A DNA stretch of 64,000 nucleotides. Origin: Methylobacter luteus IMV-B-3098 (GTDB lineage Bacteria > Pseudomonadota > Gammaproteobacteria > Methylococcales > Methylomonadaceae). Below, one piece after another: positions 18,705 through 28,368 of this stretch. Numbering within the stretch: the first letter of the stretch is position 1; each line of letters starts with the position of its first letter. The notes below the pieces were generated by a model that was not told the DNA's origin, did not search any database, and saw nothing but the letters and a program-made list of their open reading frames with translations. The stretch is taken from contig NZ_KE386569.1 of assembly GCF_000427625.1 (NCBI RefSeq), positions 4,098,464 to 4,162,463 of the forward strand, in the 5' to 3' direction. The translations under genes were made by a program, and so were the position numbers.

Positions 18705-20183
18705 GTGCAACAACAATATAAATTAATAACTACCCGAATCTTATTCGGGCTTTTCGCATCCCATGCCGGAGTTGCGGCAGCCGTTCCCAAAATGTGTCCT
18801 CCAGGACTCGAAGCAGATGCCCCAACCGTTCCTCTTTCGATAGAACAGGCGGACATTAACGGCGGCGCTCTCAGCTTCCAGCAGATCAGTAACCACGGTA
18901 AATCACTGTTTGATGCAAGATTCAATCGCTGTGATGGCTCGGGCCGCCCTGAGACGACCGGCGGTGGCGACAAACGCAATATGCCAAGCATTTCAGAAGA
19001 GGGAGAACCCATTTCTGCCGGACAAGTTGACAAACTGCGCACATCGGCGCCGGATTCCGATGCCTGCTCCGGCTGCCACGCTCAACCTGAAAGCGGGGGG
19101 GCAGGTGATTTTGTTGCTAACGTATTTGTTCTGGCTCAAACGCTGGATCCTGTCACGCTCTCTGTAAGCCCTACAAGAAGCAACAGCCGCAATACATTGG
19201 GAATGCATGGTTCAGGGCCTGTCGAAATGCTGGCTCGTGAAATGACAGCGGATCTTCAGTCACAGCGCGCGGGTCTGGGAGATGGTACGCACACGCTGAC
19301 AACTAAGGGCGTTAATTTCAAGATTAAAATTGTAAACGGGCAGGTCGTAGAATCAGAAGGCATAGATCACGATCTGATCGTCAAGCCTTTTCATCAAACC
19401 GGCAAGGTCGTTTCACTGCGTGAATTCTCTAATAATGCCATGAACCATCATCATGGCATGCAAGCCGAGGAGCGTTTTGACTTGAACCCGGCTAAAGGCA
19501 TGGATTTTGATGGAGACGGCGTCGAGCGCGAATTGACCATCGGCGACCAGACAGCCATTAGCATCTGGCAGGCTCAATTATCGACTCCAGTGCAAGTCAT
19601 GCCGAAAAAACAAGAAGATCGCGAGCTTGTTAAACAAGGCGAGAAGGTGTTTGACGATGTTGGCTGTACTTCCTGTCATGTACCATCCATGGCGTTAAAC
19701 AGCCGTCATTTTGTCGAGCCTAACCCATACAACCCTGCCGGCAACTGCAAGTCTGCTCAAGACGGCTGTCCGAGTTATTCTTTCGACATGACTAAAACCG
19801 GCGATAAGCCCAGACTTGAAAAAGGGCCAAAAGATACGGCTATCATCCGCGCCTATACTGATCTTAAACGCCACAATTTGTGTGACGACGAAAATAGCCC
19901 AGACCCTATTCGCTGGTTCTGCAACGAGCAACTTGCACAAGGGCGGCCAGATCAGGACGGCAAGCCTGGCGCCGAATTCTTTTTAACCCGCAAACTGTGG
20001 GATGTCGGCAATACAGCGCCTTATGGTCACCGCGGCGATATCAGCACCATCACAGAGGCGATTCTCTATCATGGCGGAGAAGCCCGTGCTTCGCGCGATG
20101 CATTTGCTGCTAAACCGGTAGAGGATCAAAGAGCGCTTGTGGCATTTTTGAAGACACTGCAGATCGTGTCTCAAAAAAAGTAA
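18705..20183 (+). CDS. Periplasmic di-haem cytochrome c oxidoreductase
   Basis: 492 residues, GTG start with GGGGA nine bases upstream. A signal peptide ends near GVAAA. Two CxxCH haem sites are present: CSGCH (about residue 122) and CTSCH (about residue 324). The C-terminal FLTRKLWDVGNTAPYGHRGD and ITEAILYHGGEA are typical of the DUF1111/di-haem oxidoreductase family, related to MauG/cytochrome c peroxidase. It opens the first operon of the biosynthetic cluster. It may oxidise a cluster intermediate or serve electron flow to the P450s, but neither is shown. The nearest regulatory block ends about 260 bases upstream. Confidence 0.88.
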   Translation: MQQQYKLITTRILFGLFASHAGVAAAVPKMCPPGLEADAPTVPLSIEQADINGGALSFQQISNHGKSLFDARFNRCDGSGRPETTGGGDKRNMPSISEEGEPISAGQVDKLRTSAPDSDACSGCHAQPESGGAGDFVANVFVLAQTLDPVTLSVSPTRSNSRNTLGMHGSGPVEMLAREMTADLQSQRAGLGDGTHTLTTKGVNFKIKIVNGQVVESEGIDHDLIVKPFHQTGKVVSLREFSNNAMNHHHGMQAEERFDLNPAKGMDFDGDGVERELTIGDQTAISIWQAQLSTPVQVMPKKQEDRELVKQGEKVFDDVGCTSCHVPSMALNSRHFVEPNPYNPAGNCKSAQDGCPSYSFDMTKTGDKPRLEKGPKDTAIIRAYTDLKRHNLCDDENSPDPIRWFCNEQLAQGRPDQDGKPGAEFFLTRKLWDVGNTAPYGHRGDISTITEAILYHGGEARASRDAFAAKPVEDQRALVAFLKTLQIVSQKK

Positions 20184-20272
20184 ATTAGCTATAGCGACCG
20201 AATGAATGAACCGGCCAGTCGCCAAATCGTATTTTCCGGTTCGGCCACAGGTATTGAAGGGCTAATCGAGCA

Positions 20273-20896
20273 ATGAATACACTGGTTCTTATGAAATTGA
20301 TCAGGGGCAGGGCGCTGTTCGCAATATCGCTGCTGCTGCAACTTAGCAATTGCAACTACAGCGATGCCAGGGGCGAATATGACAGACATTTGAAAGTCTG
20401 TTCAACTGCCGAAAGCAACGGACTGCTAGACGCTGCTGTTCAGGCCTGCAGCCAGGCGCTGATTACGGACAATCAGGCGCTTACACAAGCGGAAACCTCG
20501 GATCTATTGTATCGGTTAGGCTGTTTACAGCGTCAGCAAGAACAATTTAAAGACGCGGAGATGCTTATCAGACGCTCGCTGACTATCGAACAGCTGCTTG
20601 GAAACCAGGAGAAAATTCCATCCCGGCTAATTGAGTTAGCGCTGAATCAGGCCGGACAGGATCTCTGGCTGGAAGGCGCATACACATTGAAACATGTGGT
20701 TCCTTTGCTCGAACGCCTGTCAGACAGTGATCGAAAAGCGGTAGCCAGCGCATTCAAGTTATTCAGTGTACGACTTGAACTGCGCGGCCATACCGCAGAG
20801 GCCAAACACTTTAGAGTAGATTTTCCTTGGCGAGGAAATTTTAGCAATCCATTTACTAATTATCATGAGGACACAAATGGAGCCAAAAGAAATTAA
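20273..20896 (+). CDS. TPR-like exported or membrane-anchored small protein
   Basis: 207 residues. The N-terminus is hydrophobic (RALFAISLLLQLSNC); the Cys after it could be a lipobox but has Asn at -1, so lipidation is doubtful. Residues 35-150 show helical pairs with the TPR-like pattern (AAVQACSQALITDNQ, LLYRLGCLQRQQEQFKDAEMLIRRSL). It overlaps the following synthase gene by 20 bases, so the two are translationally linked. Function unknown. Confidence 0.75.
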   Translation: MNTLVLMKLIRGRALFAISLLLQLSNCNYSDARGEYDRHLKVCSTAESNGLLDAAVQACSQALITDNQALTQAETSDLLYRLGCLQRQQEQFKDAEMLIRRSLTIEQLLGNQEKIPSRLIELALNQAGQDLWLEGAYTLKHVVPLLERLSDSDRKAVASAFKLFSVRLELRGHTAEAKHFRVDFPWRGNFSNPFTNYHEDTNGAKRN

Positions 20897-22106
20897 GGAT
20901 ATCTATTCCAATATCCCTTCAAAAATCGAGATCATTGATTGCACCTTGCGCGATGGCGAGCAGGCCCCAGGTGTCTGGTTTACGCTGGAAGAAAAGCTCA
21001 AGCTGGCAAAATTATTATCAGAAGCAGGGGTTGATGTTTTGGATGCGGGTTTTCCTGCCAGCACCGATGCCGATACCGAGGCTATGCAGGAAATGAAAAG
21101 AATGGGGCTGCGCTCTAGCATAGGTGCAACCGCCCGTGCCGTGCGTAACGATATCATCGCTGCCGAAAGAGCGCATGCCGATGAAGTATTCCTGTTTATT
21201 CCAACCAGTGATTTTCGTATTCATCAGACTCTTGGCGTAGACAGGTTCGAGGCACTTGGCATGCTTAAGTCCGCGGCTGAGGAGACGGCTGGCAGGGCAA
21301 TGGGAGTCAATCTGGTTTTCGAGGATGCAACACGGGCGAATTTTTCATCGCTGATGATTTTTATGAATACACTCCTGGCCAGTGTACCCATAAAGAGAAT
21401 TATTGTCTGCGATACCGTCGGCTGTACTTTTCCTTATGCCATGGAACGACTGATAGCGCGCATGTATGAGGCAATTCCCAAGGGCATCAGATTATGCGCC
21501 CACTGCCATAACGATTTTGGATTGGCTGTCGCCAATACGCTGGCCAGCGTTACGGCCGGGGCTTCCAGTGTGACCTGTACAGTCAACGGCATTGGAGAGC
21601 GCGCTGGAAATGCTGATCTGGCGGAGACAGTCGCCGCCTTGGAGCATCTTTTGTTCGTGGGCCATCCAATTCGTCCCGATTACCTGCCGATTCTGGCCAG
21701 GGAAGTTGAAAGAATCAGCGGTATTCACACCAGCCCCACTAAGCCTGTTACCGGCTTTAATGTGTATCGTCACGAATCCGGCGTACATGTCGATGGCATG
21801 CTCAAAAATGCAAAGAGTTATGAGTATTTGCCGTCTTCATGGATTGGCGGGAAAACCGAATATGTGCTGGGCAAGCACAGTGGTGCAGCTTTGGTGCGCC
21901 ACCTCTTAAAGCTGGCAAATATCGATGTAGCGGAAGAAACTGTTCACCTGATACTCAGCAGTGTAAAGAAAGCCGTTGAACAGCGGGATAAGGGATACCA
22001 TGACCAGGCTTACGATAACGGTTTGCGTTTTCGTACCAATGCCTTATCCGGTGTAAGAATTTCCGACTTTTTACCCAACATGCCAGCGATTGATCCGGAG
22101 ATATGA
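20877..22106 (+). CDS. Alkylmalate/homocitrate-synthase-like DRE-TIM metallolyase
   Basis: 409 residues from ATG 20877 (GAGGA five bases upstream); ATG 20865 is also open. This fold condenses acetyl-CoA with a 2-oxo acid. [12 protein letters not shown] near residue 17 gives the DRE metal/catalytic signature, HCHND at 209-213 the metal ligands, and [14 protein letters not shown] the family loop. The C-terminal allosteric LeuA dimer domain is absent, so the length fits homocitrate (NifV/AksA-type) or citramalate-like synthases. It is not placed with the nif genes but is coupled by an ATGA overlap to aconitase-type subunits, so a 2-alkylmalate or homocitrate analogue for the cluster product is likely (inference). 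Confidence 0.88.
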   Translation: MEPKEIKDIYSNIPSKIEIIDCTLRDGEQAPGVWFTLEEKLKLAKLLSEAGVDVLDAGFPASTDADTEAMQEMKRMGLRSSIGATARAVRNDIIAAERAHADEVFLFIPTSDFRIHQTLGVDRFEALGMLKSAAEETAGRAMGVNLVFEDATRANFSSLMIFMNTLLASVPIKRIIVCDTVGCTFPYAMERLIARMYEAIPKGIRLCAHCHNDFGLAVANTLASVTAGASSVTCTVNGIGERAGNADLAETVAALEHLLFVGHPIRPDYLPILAREVERISGIHTSPTKPVTGFNVYRHESGVHVDGMLKNAKSYEYLPSSWIGGKTEYVLGKHSGAALVRHLLKLANIDVAEETVHLILSSVKKAVEQRDKGYHDQAYDNGLRFRTNALSGVRISDFLPNMPAIDPEI

Positions 22107-23359
22107 GTGTGCGGGAAACATTAAGCGACAAAGTTATTCGTAGTCATGCCCTGAATGGCACCGGCCAGGAAGACTATGTGCATGCCAGAATAGATGCCCT
22201 ATTAGGCCATGATGCAACAATTGCTTTACTTATCAATCAGTTTGAGCAACGCCGGTTGTCTATCTGGGACAAAAGCAAAGTCATTTTTACTAATGACCAT
22301 TTTTCACCGGCCGCAACGATTGAACGTGCGGACATTTCCGCGAATTTTCTGCGTTTTTCCAGAAATCAGAAGATAGATAATCTGCTGGTGGACAAAGGCA
22401 TCTGCCATCAGTTGCTGATTGAAAACCGTCTCTGTCAACCGGGCAGTCTGATTGTCGGCGCCGACAGCCATACCATCATGGGCGGAGGGTTAGGGGCCTG
22501 CGCCACCGGCATGGGATCTACCGATATCCTGTTCGCTCTGGCGACAGGTACGACCTGGCTGCGCAAACCGAAAACGATACGCGTCATTTTTCATGGCAGT
22601 CTGCCCGGAAATTGCAGCGGACGGGATATTATATTGGAGCTGCTGCGCCTGCTGGGCGAGGATGGCGCCCAATACCGCTGCCTTGAGTTTCATGACTTTT
22701 CTCAGCCTAAATTGTCTCAGGATAACCGTTTTGCGATCGCCAATATGGCCGTTGAAATCGGTGCCAAGTTTGGCGTTTTTGTCCCCGATGAGATTACGCT
22801 GGCTTATTGTTCTGAGCGCGACCAGCAAACGCCGGGCGATCTGGTATTGCCGGATGCCGATGCTGATTATGAATATACGCTGGAGCTTGATCTATCGGAG
22901 CTTGGCCCAAGAATAGCCAAGCCCTGGTCGCCGGCCAATGTGGTAGCTGTCAGTGAGCTTGACAGCATACCGATCAGCACGGCGTTTTTGGGCTCCTGTT
23001 CCAGCGGCAGAATCGAGGATATTCAGGAAGCCGCAGAAGAACTGGATGGCAAAACCATCCACCCTGATGTACGGCTGATCATCATTCCCGCCTCGATCAA
23101 CATATTCAAGCAGGCGTTGGACAAGGGCTATGTCAAAACCCTGACCGAAGCCGGGGCTATTTTCAATCAAAGCAGTTGCGGACCTTGCGGCGGCATAGAC
23201 AAAGGCGTATTGGGTTCCACGGATGTGTGTATTTCCACCTCCAACCGCAACTTTCGCGGCCGTATGGGGCATTGGGATAGCCAAACCTATCTCGCCAGCG
23301 CCAGAACGGTTGCCCGGGCTGCACTGAAAGGCTGTATCAGCGGAGACTTGTATTCATGA
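22103..23359 (+). CDS. Aconitase-family hydro-lyase large subunit (LeuC/homoaconitase-like)
   Basis: 418 residues, the length of the archaeal-type two-subunit isopropylmalate/homoaconitate isomerase large subunit. The [4Fe-4S] ligands are Cys299 (in [11 protein letters not shown]), Cys359 and Cys362 (in SSCGPCGG). [24 protein letters not shown] is also conserved (positions 22455-22524). It starts inside an ATGA overlap with the synthase and ends in another with the small subunit. Expected reaction: dehydration and rehydration of the tertiary alcohol made by the preceding enzyme to give the secondary alcohol isomer. The true substrate is unknown. Confidence 0.9.
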   Translation: MSVRETLSDKVIRSHALNGTGQEDYVHARIDALLGHDATIALLINQFEQRRLSIWDKSKVIFTNDHFSPAATIERADISANFLRFSRNQKIDNLLVDKGICHQLLIENRLCQPGSLIVGADSHTIMGGGLGACATGMGSTDILFALATGTTWLRKPKTIRVIFHGSLPGNCSGRDIILELLRLLGEDGAQYRCLEFHDFSQPKLSQDNRFAIANMAVEIGAKFGVFVPDEITLAYCSERDQQTPGDLVLPDADADYEYTLELDLSELGPRIAKPWSPANVVAVSELDSIPISTAFLGSCSSGRIEDIQEAAEELDGKTIHPDVRLIIIPASINIFKQALDKGYVKTLTEAGAIFNQSSCGPCGGIDKGVLGSTDVCISTSNRNFRGRMGHWDSQTYLASARTVARAALKGCISGDLYS

Positions 23360-23856
23360 ATATTATCCAAGGCAGAGCCTGGCTATTTGGCGATAATCTC
23401 AATACCGACGTGATCCATCCGCCCAATTGCTATAGCCTGGACCCGGTTGTAGTCAGGCAGGGTTTGTTCTCAAAATTCGACCCCACGCTGCAAGCCCGCC
23501 TGAAGTCGGGCGATATTTTGGTGGGCGGTAAAAATTTCGGATGCGGCTCAAGCCGGGAGACTTCGATTCGCAGTCTGCTGTTAAATGACATAGGCGCTAT
23601 TGTTGCGGTAGATTTTGCGCGCATTTTTTTCAGAAATGCTACCAATAACGGCCTGCCTTGTCTGCAGTTTGCCAATGCCGAAGACAGGCAGAAGCTCGCT
23701 GAAGGCGAAACCGTGTCGATTTCTTTCAATGACTGGACGTTGACGAGCGAAACCGGACTGACCATACCTTTAACGCCAGCGGGCTCTTTTGTCAGAAAAA
23801 TCTGGTCAGCAGGCGGCTTATTAAATTTGCTGCCGGATTCGGCCAAAGACGCATGA
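23356..23856 (+). CDS. Aconitase-family hydro-lyase small subunit (LeuD/HacB-like)
   Basis: 166 residues, the normal size. [11 protein letters not shown] (about residues 57-67) is the swivel-domain signature. The substrate-selecting loop after NTDVIHPP reads NCYSLDP instead of the YLRT of homoaconitase or the YLVY/YLVM of isopropylmalate isomerase in well-studied archaeal enzymes, which suggests a different substrate side chain. ATGA overlaps join it to genes on both sides, so the large and small subunits are made in step. Confidence 0.9.
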   Translation: MNIIQGRAWLFGDNLNTDVIHPPNCYSLDPVVVRQGLFSKFDPTLQARLKSGDILVGGKNFGCGSSRETSIRSLLLNDIGAIVAVDFARIFFRNATNNGLPCLQFANAEDRQKLAEGETVSISFNDWTLTSETGLTIPLTPAGSFVRKIWSAGGLLNLLPDSAKDA

Positions 23857-24869
23857 AACAGACTGAACGCTTCAACAAGCCTGAATGCCTCGATGTCATG
23901 ACCTGGGCCGGAAAATGGGGGGACAGCCTCGAAAAAACGGTGTCGGCCCGCTTTACTGAATTGACAGGCGTGCCTGTAAGGCATCATACGAACATAGGCC
24001 TACGCCTGCCGGAGCCGCTTCATGATGCGCTTCGCACCCGGCAGCGCCCTCCTTATGACGTGGTCTGGTCCAATGCAGTACCGGCGGTCGCCATGGCGGA
24101 ATCGGGCTGTTGCCAATTATTCGATGAAGATGACATGCCATCATTGGCCGAGCTTTATCAGCGCGCCCGGCCGGCAGGCTTTGCTGATCGGCTGGTTTTT
24201 CCCTACAGCGTGCATTATGTGCTGGTCTATCTGAAATCGGCCGTTGAAGCTGGCGCGCTCAAAAGCTGGAACGTGCTCATGGATAAAAAGCATGCCGGCA
24301 AGATCGCCATTTATCCTAACGGCAAAGGCTTTTATCCGATTGCCCAGGTGCTGGGCGGCGGCAATATGGAGGGCATCCCTGAAAACATGCAGCCGTGCTG
24401 GGACTATCTGGCTGAATTCAGGCCCAGAATAGCCGTTCTGGATTACAGCATAGGGATGGAGTCCCTGTTCAGGACGGGAAGGATTAATCTGTGTTTTCGG
24501 GCGCTGCCGAATGCGGTGGGCTTTATTGAGGCGGGCCTGGATGTCGGCTGGACTGTGCCCGTGGAAGGCACTTCGGATACAACCGATGCGCTATGGATTC
24601 CTCAGCATGTGCCTGAAGAACGTACTTACTGGGCAAGGCAATACATCGATATAGCGCTATCCGCGAGCGTACAAGCTGAATGGTGCAACAGGCTGGGGGT
24701 TTTGCCTGCCAACAGGAAAGCGGCGGCTTCGGCTATTTTTGACAGGCCGGGTTTTCCGCGCAACATGGATGACACTGCCGGTTTTCTGTACGTGCCGGAT
24801 CACGTGATATGGCGGCATGAAGCCCGGTGGGAAACGATTTTCGAGCAATTGCCATCGGCAGGCCGCTGA
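23853..24869 (+). CDS. Solute-binding-protein fold without signal peptide, coupled to the aconitase genes
   Basis: 338 residues resembling the iron/spermidine-type (type II periplasmic binding) extracellular solute-binding proteins: LDVMTWAGKWGDSLEKTVSA at the start, YDVVWSNAVPAVAMAESG, KIAIYPNGKGFYPIAQVLGG and ADALWIP-type segments. There is no signal peptide or lipobox; the first 25 residues are polar, and no ABC permease or ATPase is nearby. The start codon overlaps the isomerase small-subunit stop (ATGA). A cytoplasmic enzyme or binding role on this fold, as known for thiaminase I and Thi5, is therefore more likely than transport (inference). Confidence 0.75.
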   Translation: MKQTERFNKPECLDVMTWAGKWGDSLEKTVSARFTELTGVPVRHHTNIGLRLPEPLHDALRTRQRPPYDVVWSNAVPAVAMAESGCCQLFDEDDMPSLAELYQRARPAGFADRLVFPYSVHYVLVYLKSAVEAGALKSWNVLMDKKHAGKIAIYPNGKGFYPIAQVLGGGNMEGIPENMQPCWDYLAEFRPRIAVLDYSIGMESLFRTGRINLCFRALPNAVGFIEAGLDVGWTVPVEGTSDTTDALWIPQHVPEERTYWARQYIDIALSASVQAEWCNRLGVLPANRKAAASAIFDRPGFPRNMDDTAGFLYVPDHVIWRHEARWETIFEQLPSAGR

Positions 24870-25206
24870 AGAACCCGATGCTTTGCAAAATTGACCCGAT
24901 TAACAGGCTGTTCTTGTCGCTCCTCAATTGTAAAACTATGAATTTGATCTGACTGTTTCAAAACGTTCGATTGGATCGAACCTGACACTGACGGTTTCGG
25001 TTGTGCCATGTCCAGCCTGTCGATAAGTATTTTCGAATGGCAGCTATAAGTCACAAATTGTTCGTACAACGCAAAGGCAAGAGGCGCGGCGCTGAAGGAC
25101 ATCAAGCGAAGCCGCCGAACTTGATTTAAAAACCCACCTTCAAAACCGCCATCGGGCGGTGCATCCCTTTGACCGCTGTGTTAAGCCAGCCCTGAATAGC
25201 GACCTT
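24870..25206. other. Region between operon 1 and the convergent secreted-protein gene
   Basis: No gene supported. A short hairpin CCGCC-ATCG-GGCGG near 25147-25160 lacks a U-tract and could still end operon 1. Confidence 0.4.
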
Positions 25207-25239
25207 GTAGGATGCGGTTCATTCCTCACCGCATCCTAC
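25207..25239. repeat. REP-like palindrome
   Basis: GTAGGATGCGGT / ACCGCATCCTAC with a 9-base loop. This type of extragenic palindrome is common in proteobacterial genomes; here it lies just after the 25250 gene stop and between convergent genes. Confidence 0.7.
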
Positions 25240-25249
25240 GGCCCTCCGG

Positions 25250-26557
25250 TCATTGCTCCTGGATGCAGGCTTGCCAGCCACCGTTCACAAAGGTCGGTTT
25301 ATCGCACCAGGCGGCAACCGGGTAGTAATCCTCCATCACTTGCGAGGCACATTGGCCCGCTGTTATGGTGGCATCGCTGTTCGGGATATCCGGCAAGTCA
25401 AAGTCAAAGGTGCAACCTGCCTCAATCGCCTTTTGGACCGAGAAGGGGAAGTTCGGATCCGGCAGCATATTACGGAAGAATATGAGTTTGGGATAGTGCT
25501 CATCTCCCCACCGCACCCAATTGATATTGGGCCTTAACCAGTCCGGACGCAACAGGTCATCCGAGATGACAATCGTATAGTCGCCGCCTTGAAGGTTCGT
25601 TGTCAGATCAGCCGTGCAATCAACATTTGTTACCGGCAACGCTAAATTGAGGTTACACAGCGCCCAATAGCGCATGTCGACGGTCTGAAAACCCCGAGCC
25701 GGCTCCCAAACCGGTGAGCCGTCATAGGTGTAGGGGGTACCGGGAGCCTTGCCATGGATCACGATAATGCGGCCCGGCTGGTACTTATCCCCCGGCAACA
25801 TGGCGATATATTTATTGTGCGGGTTGGGGAATAGTCTCATCGGTGGAATTATTATCGGCCCAAACCACAGCCGATCGGAGGACGGGGTACCTTCCCCTCC
25901 CTGCAAAGCCGGAATCCCCTTGAAGAGGTCTTGGAGTAAAGCGGTTACGTCTCGCAAGTCATTGATTGGCGAGCACTGGGATAACTCCTGGCTCACTCCG
26001 TTCTTCGTCAGCGTTATGGTGGGCAGGGGCACCCCGCCTGTCAGACTTTGGCCGCTTAAGGAGGGATCGGCGCTCGGTATGTATATCCGCAGCAGGACCC
26101 AAAGGAAATGGTCTCGGGAAACCCCAATGATATTCCCGGAAGACGACGCTATGCGCGAGATGACGACAGTATAGGTCCCATTCGGTTGGCGAGCGGTCCG
26201 GGTTTGGGAAGTCTCGGGGCGGACAAACGGGTTCACGCTGCCCGCATCAGGGGCGATTTGGGCATCGTAAAGATCGCCTACGATAGCAGTTGGCGTCTCA
26301 TCTTGGTAAACGGCGAATGAAAAATACCGGGCATTTGGATAGGTGCCCTTGATCGTCATTGTTTCGTGTTGCGTGTCAAAAGGGATGATGAAATACCGAG
26401 CCAAAGATTCTGGCCCCGTCGCGTTTCCATAGCCCTCGGGCGAGATCTCGATCGGCCACGCACAGTTTCGGACATTCTGGGCGCGAGCGGCAGTGGGATT
26501 ACTTAACAACGCCAGAGCAATGAGGCTGGCGAAAACGCCAATGTGGAATAATTTCAT
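25250..26557 (-). CDS. Secreted protein, paralogue of the next gene (A)
   Basis: 435 residues with a signal peptide (cleavage near ARAQ) and a strong AGGAGG ribosome site. It is paralogous along its whole length to the 26798-28240 gene: shared blocks include YFSFAVY, LYDAQIAPDAGSxNPF, RIWFGxI-type, PDRxIVIxGKxP, QxVxMRYWALC/LRYWGLC, DGxYTIVxSxDxLRPxWL, KLxFLRNxL, and a final VMxDYYPxAxWC. The family is not one I can name with certainty; lack of transmembrane segments and conserved Cys pairs suggest a periplasmic or extracellular folded protein. It lies leftward between the two cluster operons. Confidence 0.8.
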   Translation of the reverse strand: MKLFHIGVFASLIALALLSNPTAARAQNVRNCAWPIEISPEGYGNATGPESLARYFIIPFDTQHETMTIKGTYPNARYFSFAVYQDETPTAIVGDLYDAQIAPDAGSVNPFVRPETSQTRTARQPNGTYTVVISRIASSSGNIIGVSRDHFLWVLLRIYIPSADPSLSGQSLTGGVPLPTITLTKNGVSQELSQCSPINDLRDVTALLQDLFKGIPALQGGEGTPSSDRLWFGPIIIPPMRLFPNPHNKYIAMLPGDKYQPGRIIVIHGKAPGTPYTYDGSPVWEPARGFQTVDMRYWALCNLNLALPVTNVDCTADLTTNLQGGDYTIVISDDLLRPDWLRPNINWVRWGDEHYPKLIFFRNMLPDPNFPFSVQKAIEAGCTFDFDLPDIPNSDATITAGQCASQVMEDYYPVAAWCDKPTFVNGGWQACIQEQ

Positions 26558-26797
26558 TGTCGTAACCTCCTTACTTAAATCTGAATCGCCCCAAAGTTTT
26601 TCAGAGGCTGATTATGTGAGCCATGCTGCATTTAGCCAGATATTGCTTATCTCCTCATAGGCAAGGTCGTACCGCAAATTCTGGCTATCGGTTAATGTGA
26701 TCTATGTCGCCAACCCAAGCGCCTCTATTGCACCCTATGAAAGAAACAGTTAGCAGTTACGGTGGGCAACGAAGAGAAGTTGCCCACGCTATCTGGC

Positions 26798-28240
26798 TCA
26801 ATTATCGGATCGTTTTGACTGTGATTCCGGCTTCGCTGGCACATCAGCCGCACGGAAACAGGCTCGCCAACCGCCGGAAATGAACATCTGCCGATCGCAC
26901 CAGACGGCTTCCGGATAGTAGTCCCCCATCACTTCCTGCGCGCACCGGCCGGATGTCTCAATTACGTCCTGCGTGGGCGGGGTCGGGAAGGTTAAATTGA
27001 ACCCGCAGCCTTGGTCAACGGCGCTCTGCACGGACTGGTTAAAGTCGGCAGATGCCAGCAAGTTGCGCAGGAACATGAGCTTGGGCACCATCTGTTCGTC
27101 GCCCCAAGGAAGCCATACGACCCTCTTCGGCAGCCACTCGGGCCGAAGCACGTCATTGGAAACTACGATGGTGTAGAAGCCGTCTTTATCGAGCGGCGTG
27201 CTCGCATCGGGCGCGCATCCGATAACGGGCATTGGCGAGACCAGCTCTGCTTGGCAGAGCCCCCAATAGCGCAATTGGACGGTCTTGAACCCGGGCGCAG
27301 GCTGCGACACGGGGTTGCCATGATAGGTATCGGGGAAGGCCGGCATCTTGCCACGAATCACAATGACCCGATCCGGTTTGTACTCAGGCATGAAGAACGA
27401 GATCAGGTATTTTTGGTCGGGATTCGGCAGCAGAGACGGCGGCGGCTCCTTTATCGCGCCGAACCAGATGCGGTCTGGTACCGGCGGAATTGATAGGGAC
27501 GCGAGTGGGTCCTCTAACTCCGCCGGGACAAACTGCGGCTGCAACTGCGCGAGTTCCGACTGCCGATTGACGACCGGACAGGTCGTCAGCGTGGTTGTTT
27601 GGCCACTCATGTCGGTGACTTTGATCTCCGGCAAAGACACCCCGCCCATGGAGCCTTCGCCCGCGTTCGGCAGGTACAGGCGGTATAGCAACCATCCCGT
27701 ATCGGCATGCAACTGGACCACGTTGTCGGCGCTGTCGTTGCTGCGCGTCACCGTGACGGTGTACGTCGGATCAGGCTTCGCAGACGGATTGTGGCTAACC
27801 GCATCAGGCGTTGCAAACGGATTGCTGCTGCCCTGATCAGGCACGATTTGCGCGTCAAACAGGTGATCGGCCAAGCCGGTAGAGACTGGCGCATTGTCAT
27901 AGACAGCAAAGGAGAAGAACCGCGCCTTGGGGTAAGCGCCGGTAATGGTCAGCTGTTGCCATTGCTTATCGATGGGCATGTACCACCAGCGGTTCGCGGT
28001 GTCCGGCCAGAGCCAATTACCCAGGCCGAAAGGTGTCCATTCGAACTGCCACGCACAAGTTGGGGTGGGTAAGGTTGGCGATTGTGCCGCGGAAACGCGC
28101 GGATTTGCCAAAAGCAGGAGAGAGGTGAAAATGAGCGCAAAGAAAGCCTTTGTTGCTTGCATCCTCCTATTATTCGTTATACCTTGTTGGGGTAGAGCCT
28201 TAGACGGTATGTTTTTTGATCGTTGTTTACCAATACACAT
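26798..28240 (-). CDS. Secreted protein, paralogue of the previous gene (B)
   Basis: 480 residues. ATG 28240 has GGGAGG six bases upstream; a second ATG (28162) right before the signal-peptide core has AGGAGG with no spacer, so the mature protein is clear (after VSAAQS) but the true start is not. Shares block order and about 230 residues of similarity with 25250-26557, including the C-terminal VMGDYYPEAVWCD. Preceded at 28315-28368 by a strong hairpin with a U-tract in its transcription direction. Function unknown; the tandem pair suggests duplication. Confidence 0.8.
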   Translation of the reverse strand: MCIGKQRSKNIPSKALPQQGITNNRRMQATKAFFALIFTSLLLLANPRVSAAQSPTLPTPTCAWQFEWTPFGLGNWLWPDTANRWWYMPIDKQWQQLTITGAYPKARFFSFAVYDNAPVSTGLADHLFDAQIVPDQGSSNPFATPDAVSHNPSAKPDPTYTVTVTRSNDSADNVVQLHADTGWLLYRLYLPNAGEGSMGGVSLPEIKVTDMSGQTTTLTTCPVVNRQSELAQLQPQFVPAELEDPLASLSIPPVPDRIWFGAIKEPPPSLLPNPDQKYLISFFMPEYKPDRVIVIRGKMPAFPDTYHGNPVSQPAPGFKTVQLRYWGLCQAELVSPMPVIGCAPDASTPLDKDGFYTIVVSNDVLRPEWLPKRVVWLPWGDEQMVPKLMFLRNLLASADFNQSVQSAVDQGCGFNLTFPTPPTQDVIETSGRCAQEVMGDYYPEAVWCDRQMFISGGWRACFRAADVPAKPESQSKRSDN

Positions 28241-28314
28241 TACACACCTCCCAATCGTGGTAATAATCAGCCTTGGCTTCTAAGACACGAACTCGTTTTC
28301 GTGCAAAATAAAAA

Positions 28315-28368
28315 AGCCGAACTCCCTACCGCAACCCTAACGCGGGTCGCATTCGGCAGTTCGGCTTT
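28315..28368 (-). terminator. Long hairpin with U-tract (terminator or attenuator in the 28240 leader)
   Basis: Minus strand: AGCCGAACT / AGTTCGGCT outer stem, an inner CCG/CGG and GCGACCC/GGGTTGC stem, then TTTTTT-ATTTTG. About 75 bases before the 28240 start. It can stop leftward transcription; no known riboswitch class was recognised. Confidence 0.65.

Noticed and set aside
20877..22106. Identification of the synthase as nitrogenase homocitrate synthase NifV
   Set aside because: It is 14 kb from the nif accessory genes and is translation-coupled to an isomerase, which NifV does not need.
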